This document shows, piece after piece, positions 36,430 to 48,876 of a stretch of 64,000 nt of DNA (the first letter of the stretch is position 1; every line of letters begins with the position of its first letter). The position numbers and the translations under genes are program-made. Source of the stretch: Ceriagrion tenellum (Eukaryota > Arthropoda > Insecta > Odonata > Coenagrionidae); assembly GCA_963169105.1 (NCBI GenBank), contig OY720643.1:79095696-79159695 (forward strand), in the 5' to 3' direction. Under the pieces are notes generated by a model, which worked only from the letters and a program-made list of their open reading frames with translations, ran no database searches and was not told where the DNA came from.

Positions 36430-37560
36430 ATTATCTTTGACATTTCGGCATAAAAGTGGCTTCATGGTGAGTATTCAACTTTCACATTGATTTTCGAAGT
36501 TGGTTAAGTCGTTAGGCTCATGGCGGCGTAGATTCGCTGCATTTAATTTTGTTATTATTTCCAGTACATCGTCTCCTACAGCATTTAAATTAACTATTTC
36601 GTACGAGATGTTAAATTCAATCCATGTATTAATAGAAAAGCAATATCAATGTAAATATGGCTAAGTTTTTTGCCAAAATTATACAAAAAACTATGAAACA
36701 AGTGTTAAAATTAGAGAACCCACAAACCTATTTGATTAACTTCACATGCACTGGTAGAAAAATTTTCAGTCCTGGTTACTTTGTTTTTGTCAAAGGAAAT
36801 ATTTCTATGTTATTCTTGAAGAGCCGTTCATCTTCTATCATAGAGGCAATGTTTTGCGCGTAAAAAAAACATTCCGTCAGTAATACAGTCGAGAACACAA
36901 AAAGAAATGTGTTATTTTGCCGATAAATTATTAGCCATCAATTTCATTTACAACCTCTCAGCCTATGGTTAAGGAAAAAAAGGCATAAGACTTAAATTTA
37001 TGGTTTGAATATTATGTCTGAGGAAATCTGGTACGATTGTCCGAGGATCTGTGACATGGAAGGTATATTGTAATGACTGTAGTGTCAAATGAAAAATTAT
37101 GATTACATTTTCTGCCCAGCTACCATAAACATATCTCCAGATGATTCCTGCGAATAAATCAATACATGCTGAGAATTCTGAGAAAATATGTTTCTGTAAT
37201 GATGCATAATATCATTTTTACGGACGGTCACACAAAGCATCAGCTCGCCAGTGGGTGGGATATGATGAGCAAAAGATTTTACGAGCAAAGGTAACGACTC
37301 TGAACAAAAGCTATCACTTGCGTGAAACTAATGTTTTTCGAAACAGCTAAATTAATACCCTAATAGCTATATTAATAGTCTTTCATTAGTATTGAAAATA
37401 TATCTGGCAACTAACACTGAACAGCGTTTTTCTGTGAATACCCAAGAGTATAAGAATTATATTGCGATAAACAAGTCTTATTTTGGTTCTTGGTATTCTC
37501 AGAAATCCGTTGTCTCAGGCATGACTTGGTGGAATTTACGTTACATTTTACGATATGTGA
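36430..37560. other. Unassigned AT-rich sequence
   Basis: No supported gene or repeat. Frames at 36657-36863 (+) and 37103-37288 (-) show no motif. Confidence 0.45.
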
Positions 37561-37567
37561 AAATTTA

Positions 37568-37687
37568 ACTTATTTTTCCAAATACGTGAATTTCAAGACG
37601 ACCCGGGTTTCGACGAGGCACGTCATCATCGTGCCACGTCGAAACAAGGGTAATCTTGAAATGAACCTACGTGGAAAAACTAAGTTA
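37568..37687. repeat. Fold-back element with CGTCGAAAC motifs (module 6)
   Basis: Arms 37568-37623 and 37631-37687 are inverted copies of about 56 bases (AACTTATTTTTCC..GGAAAAACTAAGTT), with the centre GCACG-TCATCAT-CGTGC. Each strand reads GATGA..CGTCGAAAC outward from the centre (GTTTCG at 37608 in complement, CGAAAC at 37641 direct). The left arm adds CCCGGGT and the right arm AAGGGT. This is the same consensus as the fold-backs at 11770 and 48763: GATGACGT, short loop, CGTCGAAA, CC.GG. Confidence 0.8.
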
Positions 37688-37869
37688 CCATTTCATTTAC
37701 AATGTTTTGAGAAGTATTTTGATTACGTATACATTTATTAAATAACATAACATCAACGTAACATCTGATGTTCTGAGAATGTCACTACGTAACTTTTTTT
37801 ACCGTATCACAATAAAATAACCATAATTCATACTTCAATACTAAAAAAAGGGTCGAATTATTGTTTGCT

Positions 37870-38035
37870 TATGGGAGCAAAAATTGCTGCGTAAGAGGTG
37901 TAATCATCCTAAATAAATGTCAGCGAGGCCAGAGCATGTGAGGAAAAGGCATTGATAATGGTCAATATAGATGAAATATTCCATGGCAAAATTAGTATGG
38001 ATAGCGTTAGGTATGAGTGAGTCATGAAATGAAAA
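37870..38035 (+). mobile_element. Diverged LINE-A-like segment (partner of 35735-35880)
   Basis: Shares ATCATCC..AAATAAATGTCAG.GAG.CCAGAG and TTCCATGGCAAAATTAG with the start of the 35735 fragment. It also shares GCGTTAGGTATGAGTGAGTCATG. It ends where the partner continues into the LINE-A C-terminal region. It is probably a 3'-truncated relative or an old duplication. Confidence 0.5.
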
Positions 38036-38039
38036 TTTT

Positions 38040-39180
38040 TTCTAGCCACGCTTCGCTGCAATTATGCTCGTTGTTTCTTGCGCTCACTCCTCTCAGAAGA
38101 CTTTAGTATAATGTAGCGTACAAGTATTAAAAGTTTTGACATATATAAGTTATAAATAGAACCACCTACAAGTTTGGGGATTGATGCCGCGGCAGCGCCA
38201 TTGAGGGACTGGAAATTCATATTACGGTTCAGATGAAACGTAGATCAATAACTAAATCCGAAATGAGAAAGATCGCCTTAAATTATAATTCTACCATCAG
38301 ATTAATTGACATTTTCTTCCAAACTATACTCTTTAGCGTTTATTTTCGTTACCTCACGCGCATGCTATGTACAAGCCTCCCATCACACTTGGTAATTCGG
38401 AAATTTCCTGCAAACACAATGACCCACGAAAGGCTTGAATCATGCGGATCGGGTTCCTAGTCGACCAACACTCGCCCTCCGTCCCTGGATACACGTTCCA
38501 ATTGCAAAGGGGGAGTGTATGAGAGGGAGAGGAAAGGATTAATCCTGGTTGATCCGTAATAAGCATTTTGGTCGGATGGAAATTAGCGAGTGAGCATGTA
38601 AAAGTGTGCGGGGAGCGGGACAAGGACCGCTATGATTTGGAGATGACTCTGCAGACTCTGATTGGTGAGTTTTTTAGGACGCAGGGCTCGCGATGGATTT
38701 ATCCAATGCATTTCATCACGCAATTTCGGGAATTGGTGGTTTTCTCGGAAAGGACTTCATCATTCCTCACGCTTCGATGGAATCCTGCCCGTTGTTTCAG
38801 CCTCGCACCCCTCTCAGAACGGCCTTATTTTTTTTGCATGATGTTGTGAGAGGGACTCTACGTCGAGTGGTTTATGTTGAAACTGTAGAACTCTGGTTGA
38901 TTCAAACGTTTTATTCCGACTGCGTCACATCCCAACGCAGAGCATTGGCTCAAGACAAAAAAACAAAAGTGGTACAAAAATAAATGTGCGCATGTGTGTT
39001 GTATTGAATGGCGAATACAATTTCAAACATTAAATCTCCTCCTTCATCATAAATTAAAAAAAAATCGAAATATGTAATATAGTTTTAAAAATTCATTCCA
39101 ACTCTGACTTTTCGTCACAGAATTTATGTTTTGGGCAGCTAAACCCTTGGTTGTGCGTTGGTTAGAAAAAAATTACATTC
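38040..39180. other. Unassigned sequence, partly GC-richer
   Basis: CACGCTTCG..CCCGTTGTTTC..CTCTCAGAA occurs at 38046-38100 and, more clearly, at 38768-38820, so an old local repeat is likely. 38380-38560 is GC-richer. Open frames at 38354-38983 on both strands overlap and have no motif. Confidence 0.4.
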
Positions 39181-39190
39181 TTGACCAAAT

Positions 39191-39220
39191 ACCTGAAGAT
39201 GGTTTAATATCCGAACCAGA
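39191..39220 (+). repeat. Isolated CTGAAGA/CGAACC module (module 7)
   Basis: CTGAAGA (39193-39199) is followed by TGG, the loop TTTAATAT, CC and GAACC (to 39217), so a two-pair stem separates the two blocks. There are no long arms. TTGTGCGT.GG flanks it as a direct repeat (39151 and 39221 regions). Confidence 0.45.
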
Positions 39221-39440
39221 TTGTGCGTCGGCTTTTTCCGGTGTAGTTCGATAAAGTTAACATGTCAAACAAGCATTTAATTATTTTTTTAAAGCTACTT
39301 GGCATTTCAAAATCAATTTTTACTGAATTTAACATAGTTGTCTTATCGGTGGACATTTTGGGCAGAATGAAATGTATCAATAGCATGGATGCATATATTC
39401 TTCAGAATTGTTATTTTAGCTCTGCCATATTTGAGATTTC

Positions 39441-39598
39441 AGAATTTACTAAGAGACTTAAGAAATAAAGAAATATTTCAATTTTATAACGATTGTCCCT
39501 TTGTTACATTTGTCGTACATTCTGACAATAATTTATTATACAAACATTTTATAAAGGTATTGAGAAGAGTGTCCGTTTCATCGTAATGTCCTGGGATA
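39441..39598. repeat. Recent 157-bp duplicate, copy 1 (partner at 52649)
   Basis: About 96 percent identical, with six differences counted by eye, to 52649-52806 in the same orientation. Both begin AGAATTTACTAAGAG and end TGTCCTGGGATA. On the minus strand a short frame stays open through both copies and ends at the same TAA. It contains HYDETDTLLNTF and LYNKLLSECTTNVTK. Two of the six changes are synonymous in that frame. The family is not recognised. It may be the 3' end of a mobile element or of a duplicated exon. Confidence 0.75.
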
Positions 39599-39835
39599 GC
39601 CATATTTTACCATTTGCTCATTTGCAACATATTTTAGTACAATATCTTTATTATTAACACTATGCGTGCTGGACTTTAAATTTAAGGTCCTCTCAGAAAA
39701 AACAGCATTATACACACTTATCTGGATTGAGAAAGAAGACTCCATAAAACTTGGTTAATAAACTTTTATTTTATATCAAAATTAATTTTGGCTCTGTTTA
39801 GTCATATGTGTGTCTACCTGAAAGGCTGTAGCTGA

Positions 39836-39936
39836 ACCATTACGTCCAGTTTCCGATCAATAATGATATTCAAAGGACGTCCTGGTTCGTCGATCGTCCT
39901 TCTTAGAAGATATAGAAGGACGTACCATTACGTCCA
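39836..39936. repeat. Direct and inverted ACGTCC repeats
   Basis: ACCATTACGTCCA occurs at 39836-39848 and 39924-39936. Between them lies AAGGACGTCC..TCGTCCTT, and GAAGGACGT precedes the second copy. Mixed direct and inverted short repeats of this kind resemble protein-binding arrays near transposon ends. No element boundaries are found. Confidence 0.4.
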
Positions 39937-40047
39937 TAGAAGTAAAAAGTTCATATTATATTGAAGAAATTGATAGAATATATCAATATTTTCCTTATTT
40001 TAGGAAACATTGAATTCAAAGCAACTTTTTGTGCACATTTTCTGCTG

Positions 40048-40052
<5 letters not shown>

Positions 40053-40110
<58 letters not shown>
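40053..40110. repeat. (TA)29 microsatellite
   Basis: 58 bases of uninterrupted TA. A second short TA run lies at 40247-40264. Between them, at 40152-40170, GGTGC-TAGTG-GCACC is followed by GAAATATC, the hairpin-GAAA half of the module described elsewhere. Confidence 0.95.
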
Positions 40111-40111
<1 letters not shown>

Positions 40112-41459
40112 CTGCACTTAGGATCACTTAAGTCTTCGCTCTTGCGACCAAGGTGCTAGTGGCACCGAAATATCAAGAAACTTGGTAAGTGTGTTCATCA
40201 TTTTTTTGTTTTCTGTGTTTGTCGTCTGCCTTCCTCTGGCAAACCTTTATATATATATATATATGTATTTTACTGATTTACTTATCAATATCAGGTACAT
40301 ATAATCTTTAGGTCAGTGTGAAGCAGAAGATCCAGTCTGTTCTTCGCACGATTCTTGGAGGGCTGGAAAGGCTGTCTGGTTTGTTTCCATTTTTAACATG
40401 GAACACACCCTTTTCTCGCCAAAAAATTAAGTACGCTATTCGATCCCTTATTAAATAAGTCCATTCCTGCATAACTTAGGTGACCAAGTCTTATTTCCCA
40501 CAATTATCTCCAATTTAATCTTTCTGAACAGACATTTTTAAATTCTTCGTTGAACCCGGCTAAAACATTGGCTACTTCAGAACTCAAGTTTAAAAAATAA
40601 AGCCTTTTGAACACTTTAACTAGCAATCTAACAATATCCCTAAATTTAAAATCATAATGAAAATATTCCTTAAAACCTATATGTTCGAAGACGACCGCGT
40701 AACTCTTCCTAACGATACTGTTCGCGAAGAGTAAGTAAACTGCTAGATAAGGTACACATAATATATCCGGTACTTCGGAGAAAACTTCGTTACTCATAGA
40801 CATATTTCAAATTCCCTTACTGTAAAATTTGCAATTGTTTGCTGCCCTTACTTCATATCCAACCTCTTTTGAATAGCTAAACCTGGTAATGAAGTCTACT
40901 CAGTCATACTTACCTTTTCCTTTTGAGATTTTCTATGTTATACTACCATTAGTTGACGTCAAAAGCCATACTGATCATTGGCCATTTTGAAATGACTGAC
41001 GACTAATTTAGAATGGGTAAACTTGCGTACGACCAGAAGTAATGGCTCTGTATGCCATCTTCAAATTTATAAGATTTCCCTAAGAGATTTACAAATTTAT
41101 ATGGAAAATTTTATGTTGCCAGGTTGATCCTGAAAATTGCAAAAAAATACCTTGGTAACTAAAACACCTTCCACTTATACACGTATAAGATGGACCCTAA
41201 ACAAGATTTTAACAAATGGAAAGCCACGGTTACTTGGGAAGTAGTGACTAATGCACCATTATCAACCCGACATTGCCAGGGCTATCCGTTACCAGGAAGT
41301 AAAAAAAAGTCCCAATGGCCTCTAATTAAATTTCATAACTATGCATAGCTTGAATCTACTGAACTTTGATTGATACTAATTAGAGCAGTATCTTGATTGC
41401 CATTTCAATATTTTCCTTGTCACTTTCGCGTTCCGTTTGATTTCCATTTATGTCAACAG

Positions 41460-42046
41460 TAGGTTTTGTACAACCTCGTTGTTCATAGTGCCAACTGTTT
41501 CCCTTTCACCATCAAAAGAACGGGAGGTATTTCCAAGAACCAACGTTCACTGTTCATTATGCCTAACAGCCATACTCACTTAGCTGAAAACGCCGATTTT
41601 TTCGAGGAATTGTCCCTGATGCAAAAAAGTGGGATGCAAAAAACCCCAATCTTCACTGCGCAGGTATCATTTACGTCGCAACCACGCTCAAGTTATGATT
41701 TAAGGAAGATGAATTTTGAGGATTTGATGTGAAAATGGGCAGCTGATCCACAGTTGGCCCAATTCGGCAGAACTGAGAAAATGGGAATGGACGGCATTTT
41801 AGTGCTTTAAGCCGATTATGAAGACGAAATGGACGACGAATGCATATCCGGCGAAGTTCTCTCGAAAAAGACTCTACGAATAGCTACAAATACATGTTTA
41901 GCAGATGCATAGAAATTTTACTCTATACGTTTGAACAGGGACTTCAAAAAACTGAACACCATGTAATCAGCAGCGAGCCGAGATATATGTGTGGGGCAGA
42001 CTTCCTTTGTCCGGCATATAATATCATCCACCAAAATTGGAAGTGA
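41460..42046 (+). pseudogene. Degraded reading frame of unknown family
   Basis: A single phase can be followed from 41466 to about 41915 across four stops: TGA at 41730, TAA at 41808, TAG at 41870 and TAA at 41918. The peptide keeps a balanced, non-AT-biased composition: THLAENADFFEELSLMQ, SQPRSSYDLRKMNFEDL, KWAADPQLAQFGRTEKMGMD, ADYEDEMDDECISGEVL and LRIATNTCLADA. Sustained coding-like composition across stops in one phase suggests an old pseudogene or transposon open frame rather than chance. I do not recognise the family. An open frame at 41840-42046 is in another phase and is probably incidental. Confidence 0.3.
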
Positions 42047-42059
42047 ATATGAAATCAAT

Positions 42060-42700
42060 AATTAAATTGATAATGGAAAGTGAAATCGATGATCAAAATT
42101 TCTTTCTAGTATGGATTCAGTTTGTAAAGACAATGTTAATAAAGTAAATTGTAGTAAAAAACAACAGTCAGTAACTTTTACGGTAAACTAAATAACATTA
42201 AATTACAATTGAAACATGATCTAGAAAGTTAAATTTTCCCGCTTTCACACTTCTTTTCGCCTTTTCCAATTTCTTTAAAAGGCTCAGATAATATCAACCA
42301 ATTTATCTTAAACGGAATACTGATCATCACTATTATCCCCCGAGTGGCATGTCACTTGTGACGACTGAACATTCAAATGAACTCTAGTGAACACTAGATA
42401 GGTGGTGCGTCATTTGAAAAGCGTACTTAAATGAGAACAAGCATTTAAATAAATGTGTGCAGTGGCAGCAAAATATTTCGGCTGTCATAGCAGAGAGGAA
42501 AGTATACCAATTTTCTGGCCAACACAAATTCCTTCGACCGAGGGTGACCAGGAAATGTCAGAATTGAATTATAAGGTAATTTTTACGATCCAAAGACTGC
42601 TGAATGAAAATACGCTGGCGGTGCTTGTATCCCGCCAGAAAATCCTTTAAGCAATTGAATCAATAGTCACAGAGATCTAGAATGAGATTTGGACAATAGG
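42060..42700. other. Unassigned AT-rich sequence
   Basis: Nothing is supported in this stretch. Confidence 0.45.
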
Positions 42701-42714
42701 TAATTCGCAGTTGT

Positions 42715-42904
42715 TTGTTGGTATTTTTTTGGTTCTCCCCACGTTGCACCATTTTTGGGGACGGTCGTTTTCCAGTCATTCCAGTCGGCTTCATCAGGTC
42801 CTAATGGCTGACCTGATGAACCTAATAAAGCCAACTGGAATACCGGCAAAACGGTCATCCATGAAAATGGTGCAACGCGGGGAGAACCCAAAAATTACCA
42901 AAAA
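42715..42904. repeat. Fold-back element with CTGATGA modules on both arms (module 8)
   Basis: Arms 42715-42800 and 42810-42904 are inverted copies over about 90 bases (TTGGTATTTTTTTGGTTCTC and its counterpart), with a 9-base centre, CTAATGGCT. CTGATGA is present on both arms: 42791-42797 in complement and 42813-42819 direct. The right arm then has AAGCC, AACTGGAATACCGGC and AAAACGGTC; the left arm, in complement, has AAGCC, GACTGGAATGACTGG and AAAACGACC. The right arm carries an extra ACCTAATA. The CTGGAA loop is shared with the modules at 10766 and 55290. Confidence 0.8.
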
Positions 42905-42909
42905 CTAGA

Positions 42910-45900
42910 AAACTAAGGAAAGCTTCGTAACAATTTTACTTCGCGATGTATTTCCAAACTCGGGAACTCTGGAAGTCAAATGCGGAGTCTAACTTGCTTC
43001 CTGACCTGAGCCGGATTGTAGGTAATTGCCATAAAATATCCTTCCATGCAATTGTCACCGTGTTTTGCCACCACTATTAGAGTTACATGAACATGTAACT
43101 TAGGCAATAAAATTAACAGAAAAAACTTAACCCGACAAGTTGATAATAAAAGAACAATGAAGATTTAATGTACGTAACGTTCAAAGGATGTCAAAGGAGG
43201 TGTTTGTATAGGAATGTTTTTTTTCTATTTAACCTCTGCAAATTAGAATAAATAACTCAGAAAACATAATTCACCCTCAAGGCGAGGGTTTATTGCTACT
43301 ACATTTCCTCATTCCCTGTACATGGTGTAACATGGGAAACCTCCAAGGATATGACCAGCATTACCGTTCAAGAATGACGGCACAAAGATAAAATATACTG
43401 AGCAAATTCCACATGTGGATCTGCTGATGGAAAAATAGACTAATGGAGAGGAATATCAAAGAAAAAATTTTATCGGTCAAACGAAGAATAATTGGTACAA
43501 ATGAATTTCCAGGAAGCGATGGACATAGGTAGGAGAGTGACCGAATGAAAGGCAACCAATCCAGAATATAACCGCTTATGATGACTTCAAACTATGGTTT
43601 ACTTGGTCCACTGCGGCACAATAAATACGTTGAAAACTTTACTTGTGGAATCTGCGAAATATATTTTCACAATACGCAAATTATATTATATTGCGATACA
43701 ACAAATACTCTTTGCCAATTTCACTTGGAGAATTGGTAAAATATATTTTTACTTTGTACCCCATTTAAAAATCCATAAGTTAGAGTCAGAGACGACGGCT
43801 ATCATCAGAATGACAGCTTAAGAATGGTTTAATATTTCGACATCCCAGTAGCATATCACGATGGTAAGTTTTGCACTTATGAGTATGGGTGCAAAGAAAA
43901 AAGTCAGAAACTCTTTGGATTGTGCGAAAGGAAATTAAAGAGGGTTTTTTTTAATATTTGGGGAGGAAAAATTCGTGAAAAATACATTTTCGATCCCTGG
44001 CCTCGTGGGTTGTTGGTTGGTTAGTTAAATAGTTGGTTTCTTCGCTTAAGGATATTTTCATCTAATCCTAACGTTCTTTTTCTTCGCATGAAAGTTTTGT
44101 ACGCTTAATTCACAAGTTTCATTCCGTATAGTTTATTTGAGATACTGCTTGAAATGCAATTTGTAAATATTTTATTTTTATTGCATTAGGAGTTTTATCA
44201 ATATATAACCTTTTTATTATGACAAAGACTTGGCGTTTAGTAGAAAGTGTGACTAATTAGTCTTACCGTAGCCCAACAATTATTATTATTGTTATTATTA
44301 TAAATAAGTTACATCAATGAGCATCACCTGTTCTTTAGGCAGGAACTCGGAATATCCTTCAGGAGTAATCCACTTTTGTCGCAGTCATACTTTTTGCTGC
44401 TCTTGTTGAGGAAACAAGAACGAAAATCGGAGTGGAACAAACGGCAGGAGGTAAAAAAGAACAACGCTGTTGGCGCTCTGCGAAGCTGAGCGGATTCACT
44501 CAAAATCCGCCACAAGCCAGCCATGGTCTCCGGCCATTTCTACCAAGCGCACCGTTTTAATTCGCTGCTTGGCCAAGTCAGACGACCCTCCCCCTGCGGT
44601 TCACAAAGATTTAACATAATTAAGGGGCGCCCCTTCCAATTTTTTCCACCTCCCCGGTCCATTCCTACTGCTCTGCTTTCTGGTCCGCTAATTGACGCAT
44701 TTGCGACGTCGGAAGCTTGGTCCAAAGCCTCCGCTCCAACACCCATCTGGAGATCTCCCTCCCATAAGGAGGCCTTTTCCATCTCGTCCTCTTTTGCGTT
44801 GACAGCGTCTCAGATTTGAGAAGGGAGTTATTTTTCCGCAACTAATTAACAGAGGATTTTTGGATTCCCATTCCGTTAACGATGATATTTATATTATTTT
44901 TTTTGCGACGAAAAGATTTTGCGAAATAATTAACTCACTCCATCAGCAACAAAAAACTAAACGATCATGCCTGCTTTGCGCTACTAACATAAAGTGATCC
45001 CACTCTATTCTAAAAAATGACGCAATTGCAAAAAAATTGAGAAAGCTGTCCACGATGAAGATGTGGGTAATTTTTTTCCCCGATCCGTTCATCCGATTGC
45101 GGAAGGATCTTAGAAATGAGATGCGTATTTATTTTTATGATTATAGAACCACAATATCTGTTTTGTGATTTCCCCACATTTTTTTTCTCCCCATTTTTTC
45201 CCCCAAATTTTCCCCAAAAGGCAACTATTGTAATGATTATCTTGTCGTTTTGAAAATTGGAAATTGCTGACGTTCAATTAGCAAATTCGACGAAGCGTGT
45301 AACCATTTAGTTCTTCATATCTTTCAATCAAGGTTATTATTAAGTATTAGTCATTTTGGATTTTAATTTGTCCTCCAAAACTACAACTTGATAAGAAAAA
45401 TATTTTTATGAATAGAGAGTTTTCTGAATTATTAAAATCAACTGACAGAAATCTTCCTTTAAAGACCAGCCTTCCTTCTTTACAAACAATTCTTCCAAGT
45501 AATTTTGAGAAGCAGATTCCTCCTTTTAGTTCAAGCAATCGTAAATACAGAATAAGTTGAGTTCATGAGCTCCTTATTAGCTTTGCAAGTAGATTATGTG
45601 GTCCATTTTCATTTTTTATGACAAATATCCTGTGATGCTGACAAAATTAGCTGGTTAAACATGTGAAAAAAGTAGCTGAATATAATTACATGTGAACCAA
45701 CAAAATTTAATTTGCCTAAAACTGAAGTCAACATTATTATTCCTCCAAAAGTATTTTTTTGCATTACGCACAGTCCATTTTAGCAAGCTATATTTTATCT
45801 CGTGAAATGAGGTAACTAAAGCCGGTAACGTAGAAGGGAGAATAAATTGAATTACTTTTAAATATGATTTTTAAATTATTCCAAAAATTTCTCAGCGTTA

Positions 45901-47590
45901 ATGAAATGCAAGCAAGGAGCTAAGTTGATTTTGAGGATGAGAGGTGAAAAAAGCAAACAGAGAGTCACGAAGTTAAGTGAAATTGAAGCGATGTTGAGAG
46001 AAGCTGATTCTCTTGCGTTAAATTTGAATCAAGATTTTTAACAGGGCCTCAAAGGTAAAAACGGAAGTAACTTGTCTCTTATAGTACCTATTAATATTTG
46101 ATATCGTTTAAAATTTGTATGGTGCACCTTTGATACCTGTAAACTTCAGACTAGCGACCAATTACTGTACTCATGGCATCAAATTAGTTAAATTTAATTA
46201 GAAGCATGGCACGCGCCACCCTATACTGAATAAAATTCTTAAGGAATATATAATATTATGACATAATACCATGGAAATTACTTTTATTACGGCATTACTC
46301 AATGGAAAATATTAAAAATACGCAATTTTGGTTGAATAATTTTATAAGAGTCTCCTACTTTGACCAACCCGATTTTATTCGAGAAAATAAATAATTATCT
46401 AACTACTACGCGCTATATTCACTATAACCTAAAGCAAATAACGTTGCCGTCACTTAAAAAAAGCAATGAACAAGAGAAAAACATTTCATAAATGATAAAT
46501 GTTAAAGTATAAGGTTAAACCATAGCGCATAGTATATTTACTTAGCGCGTTTTACTGTCATTACTTAGCGTGATTTCAAAAAGCCTTTTGCATAACATCT
46601 GATGGCACACGTACCGTGAGTTTCCAATCACTGATTTTGGCCTCTTTAGACGTGTTCTATTCTCCGCTTCTTTTGCTATCCCAAATAATTGGATAATAAA
46701 CAAGAATAGCCACCAGATGTAATAATATTACTTAAATTCAATATAATTTGACGAGAATAGCCATAAATTTATTATTGTCAGCCATTCGTAGACTGGAGCA
46801 ACCCCAGTCATGCGAATTCGAGGATCACTTGAGGAGTAATTGGAGGAAATATTTCATTAATTTCAAAATTTTATAATTTTTACATTATGATGCCATTATA
46901 CATTAACTAATTCACACAGAGTATGTTTTATAAAGACAAGGTTAGGAAATGTTGGAGTCAATTGAATAGAGGAGGTCAAAAATAGATACACACCTTTATT
47001 GCTCCTGCCTCCACATCTATGTCTTAGATTCCGATTTTGGTTGAATAATTTTATTCAGCCAAAATCTTTTAATAATTTATTAATATTATAAATAAATAAA
47101 TTAATTAATTAAAATAATTTAATAATATTCTCCTCATTTTTCTGAATTAAATAGAGTTACGTCAAAGATTATTGCAATATATTTATGCAGAATATTGCAA
47201 CCGATGTGGCTCTGTAGGACTAAAACTCGTTCAAAATCCAAAATACTTGATGGACAAATCTCTTTGAGTGATGAGACTTTAAACGAGGTTTTCAATAGGT
47301 ATTGCACTTTATTCTCTGATTTATTTTCTAATGCTTGTTTCTTAATCTGTAAGGTAATGCTAAAACCTCGTTTCAAAGTCTCTCTGTTTGACGATTGCTA
47401 CTCTGTAAATTTATGTTTTTCCAAGATTAATTGACATAACTACCTTTTCTAGCCATGGTAGAATGCCTATATTGCAGTGACTTCTGGTAAAGTGACTACA
47501 CCTGCCAAGTATTTGTAAGTTTTTGTTAATACATCGATATTCATCGTTTTATCATATTTTTTACGGGGTAAGGTACTGCATTTTGGAGTT
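42910..47590. other. Unassigned, AT-rich apart from one GC-richer block
   Basis: 44460-44830 is GC-richer, with open frames of 98 (+) and 80 (-) codons overlapping on opposite strands and no recognisable domain. It could be a conserved non-coding or exonic island but nothing proves it. The rest is AT-rich and featureless; a short TTA/ATT palindromic run lies at 44281-44303. Confidence 0.4.
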
Positions 47591-47597
47591 TACTCAA

Positions 47598-47652
47598 CCC
47601 TTGCCACACACCTTTGAGGGGACTTGCAGATTATTATGGAGATTTAGCTATA
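47598..47652 (+). mobile_element. LINE-C 3' end relic
   Basis: CCCTTGCCACACACCTTTGA, GGGGACTTGCAGATTATTAT and GGAGATTTAG parallel the LINE-C terminus at 62806-62858 (CCTGCCACACACCCTCG, TGGCTCGCTGGGTATTAC, GTAGATGTAG) block by block. It is only the last 55 bases or so and is highly diverged. Confidence 0.45.
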
Positions 47653-47659
47653 TAAAACC

Positions 47660-48755
47660 AAAAATCTGTTCAAAAAAATGGTTTCTCTGGAATAAATTGT
47701 AGTTTAAAAAACGTGCAAAACTTCATACCAAAGTAATCTTTGCCACATCTCACAGCGTACTTAAAAACTTGGGGATGTTAACTACGCCTCAGTTATTTAA
47801 TTGTTACAAAAATCTTAATTTTATCATCAAGAAATGAAAAAAGTACGGATTTAGAATTAGGTAACATTAATAATTGAATATTCATTGAGCGTCCGACCAT
47901 TCAGTTAATTAGATTAATTAAAAATAACCTCCGCTCACGGAATAGTAAACAAAGTCTATGGTATTAGGAAACATGGGAATATCTTTAACTCAATATCAAT
48001 TGAAACAATTACTAAATTATTTTGCCAATCACTTACGTAATAATGTTTTTTTTCAGTCAACTTTGTTGAACAGATAAATTTAATGAGAAACACAAAGAGT
48101 TTAAATGGTCATTTGAATACTATGAATTACTTTTCAAATTCAGAAATTCTGCCTAAACCGCTTTTTGTTTCCCATGCATGGCCCCACAAACCAGTTGGTA
48201 CATGAAAAATACAAAAAACGTTATTTGCCCACCGTTTTGATACTTTTTGTCATAAATAAGTCGCTTACCCTTTCTAGACCGCACCTTTGCAGCGGGTGGG
48301 TTGTTTCTGTACCGATCCTCATATTTTTCCTCCAAAAAGAGCGATAAAGAATGCACTAATCATCCATTAACTTGCCGACGGATTTTTTCTCAGCTCTGCT
48401 CATTACAACGCTACCCTGGTCAAAATGTTTACGATCCCACTGGGTTTATTTTATTTTTTTTTTGGAATTTCTCTTTCAAACCCTTCACCATTTTTTCACT
48501 TCTGAGGAAACAAACGAGGAACACATGCGTGGGGAGAAGAAGGCAGCTTCCATATGGGGTGGAATGAATCCTTAAAGTAAGGTATAATATTGCTGTTGTG
48601 TTTAATCAAACATTCCTCTACTATTCTGCATGCAAATCTGCATGCAAAATTCATACCGCTTATACAAATATTTGGAGAGAAATGGAAGTTAACGTGAAGG
48701 ATGGAGAAAGATTAGAAGCGAGATGATAACGGTTACCCTTATAGAAAGTTTTACA
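47660..48755. other. Unassigned sequence
   Basis: No gene is supported. Overlapping frames on both strands at 48153-48575 show no motif. Confidence 0.4.
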
Positions 48756-48762
48756 TGAAGAA

Positions 48763-48876
48763 CTTTGTTATTTCATATAATATTATGTTAAAAAAACCTG
48801 GATTTCGACGTAACACGTCATCATGCCTGATGATGACGTGTCACATTTCAAATGACATTTATGTTGAATAACAAAT
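48763..48876. repeat. Fold-back element with CCTGATGATGACGTG centre (module 9)
   Basis: Arms 48763-48824 and 48830-48876 are inverted copies. The inner 11 bases are perfect (CACGTCATCAT/ATGATGACGTG); the outer parts are diverged (TTTGTTATTTCA, and TGAATAACAAA on the right). On the minus strand: GATGACGTG, TTACGTCGAAATCCAGGTT. It belongs with the 11770 and 37568 elements. Confidence 0.72.

Noticed and set aside
38538..38560. CCTGGTTGATCC as the start of an 18S rRNA gene
   Set aside because: Only about 11 bases match; the sequence after it does not continue as 18S rRNA.
40504..40803. 99-codon minus frame with fairly balanced composition
   Set aside because: No recognisable domain, no second exon and no splice context I can defend. 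Possible but unsupported.
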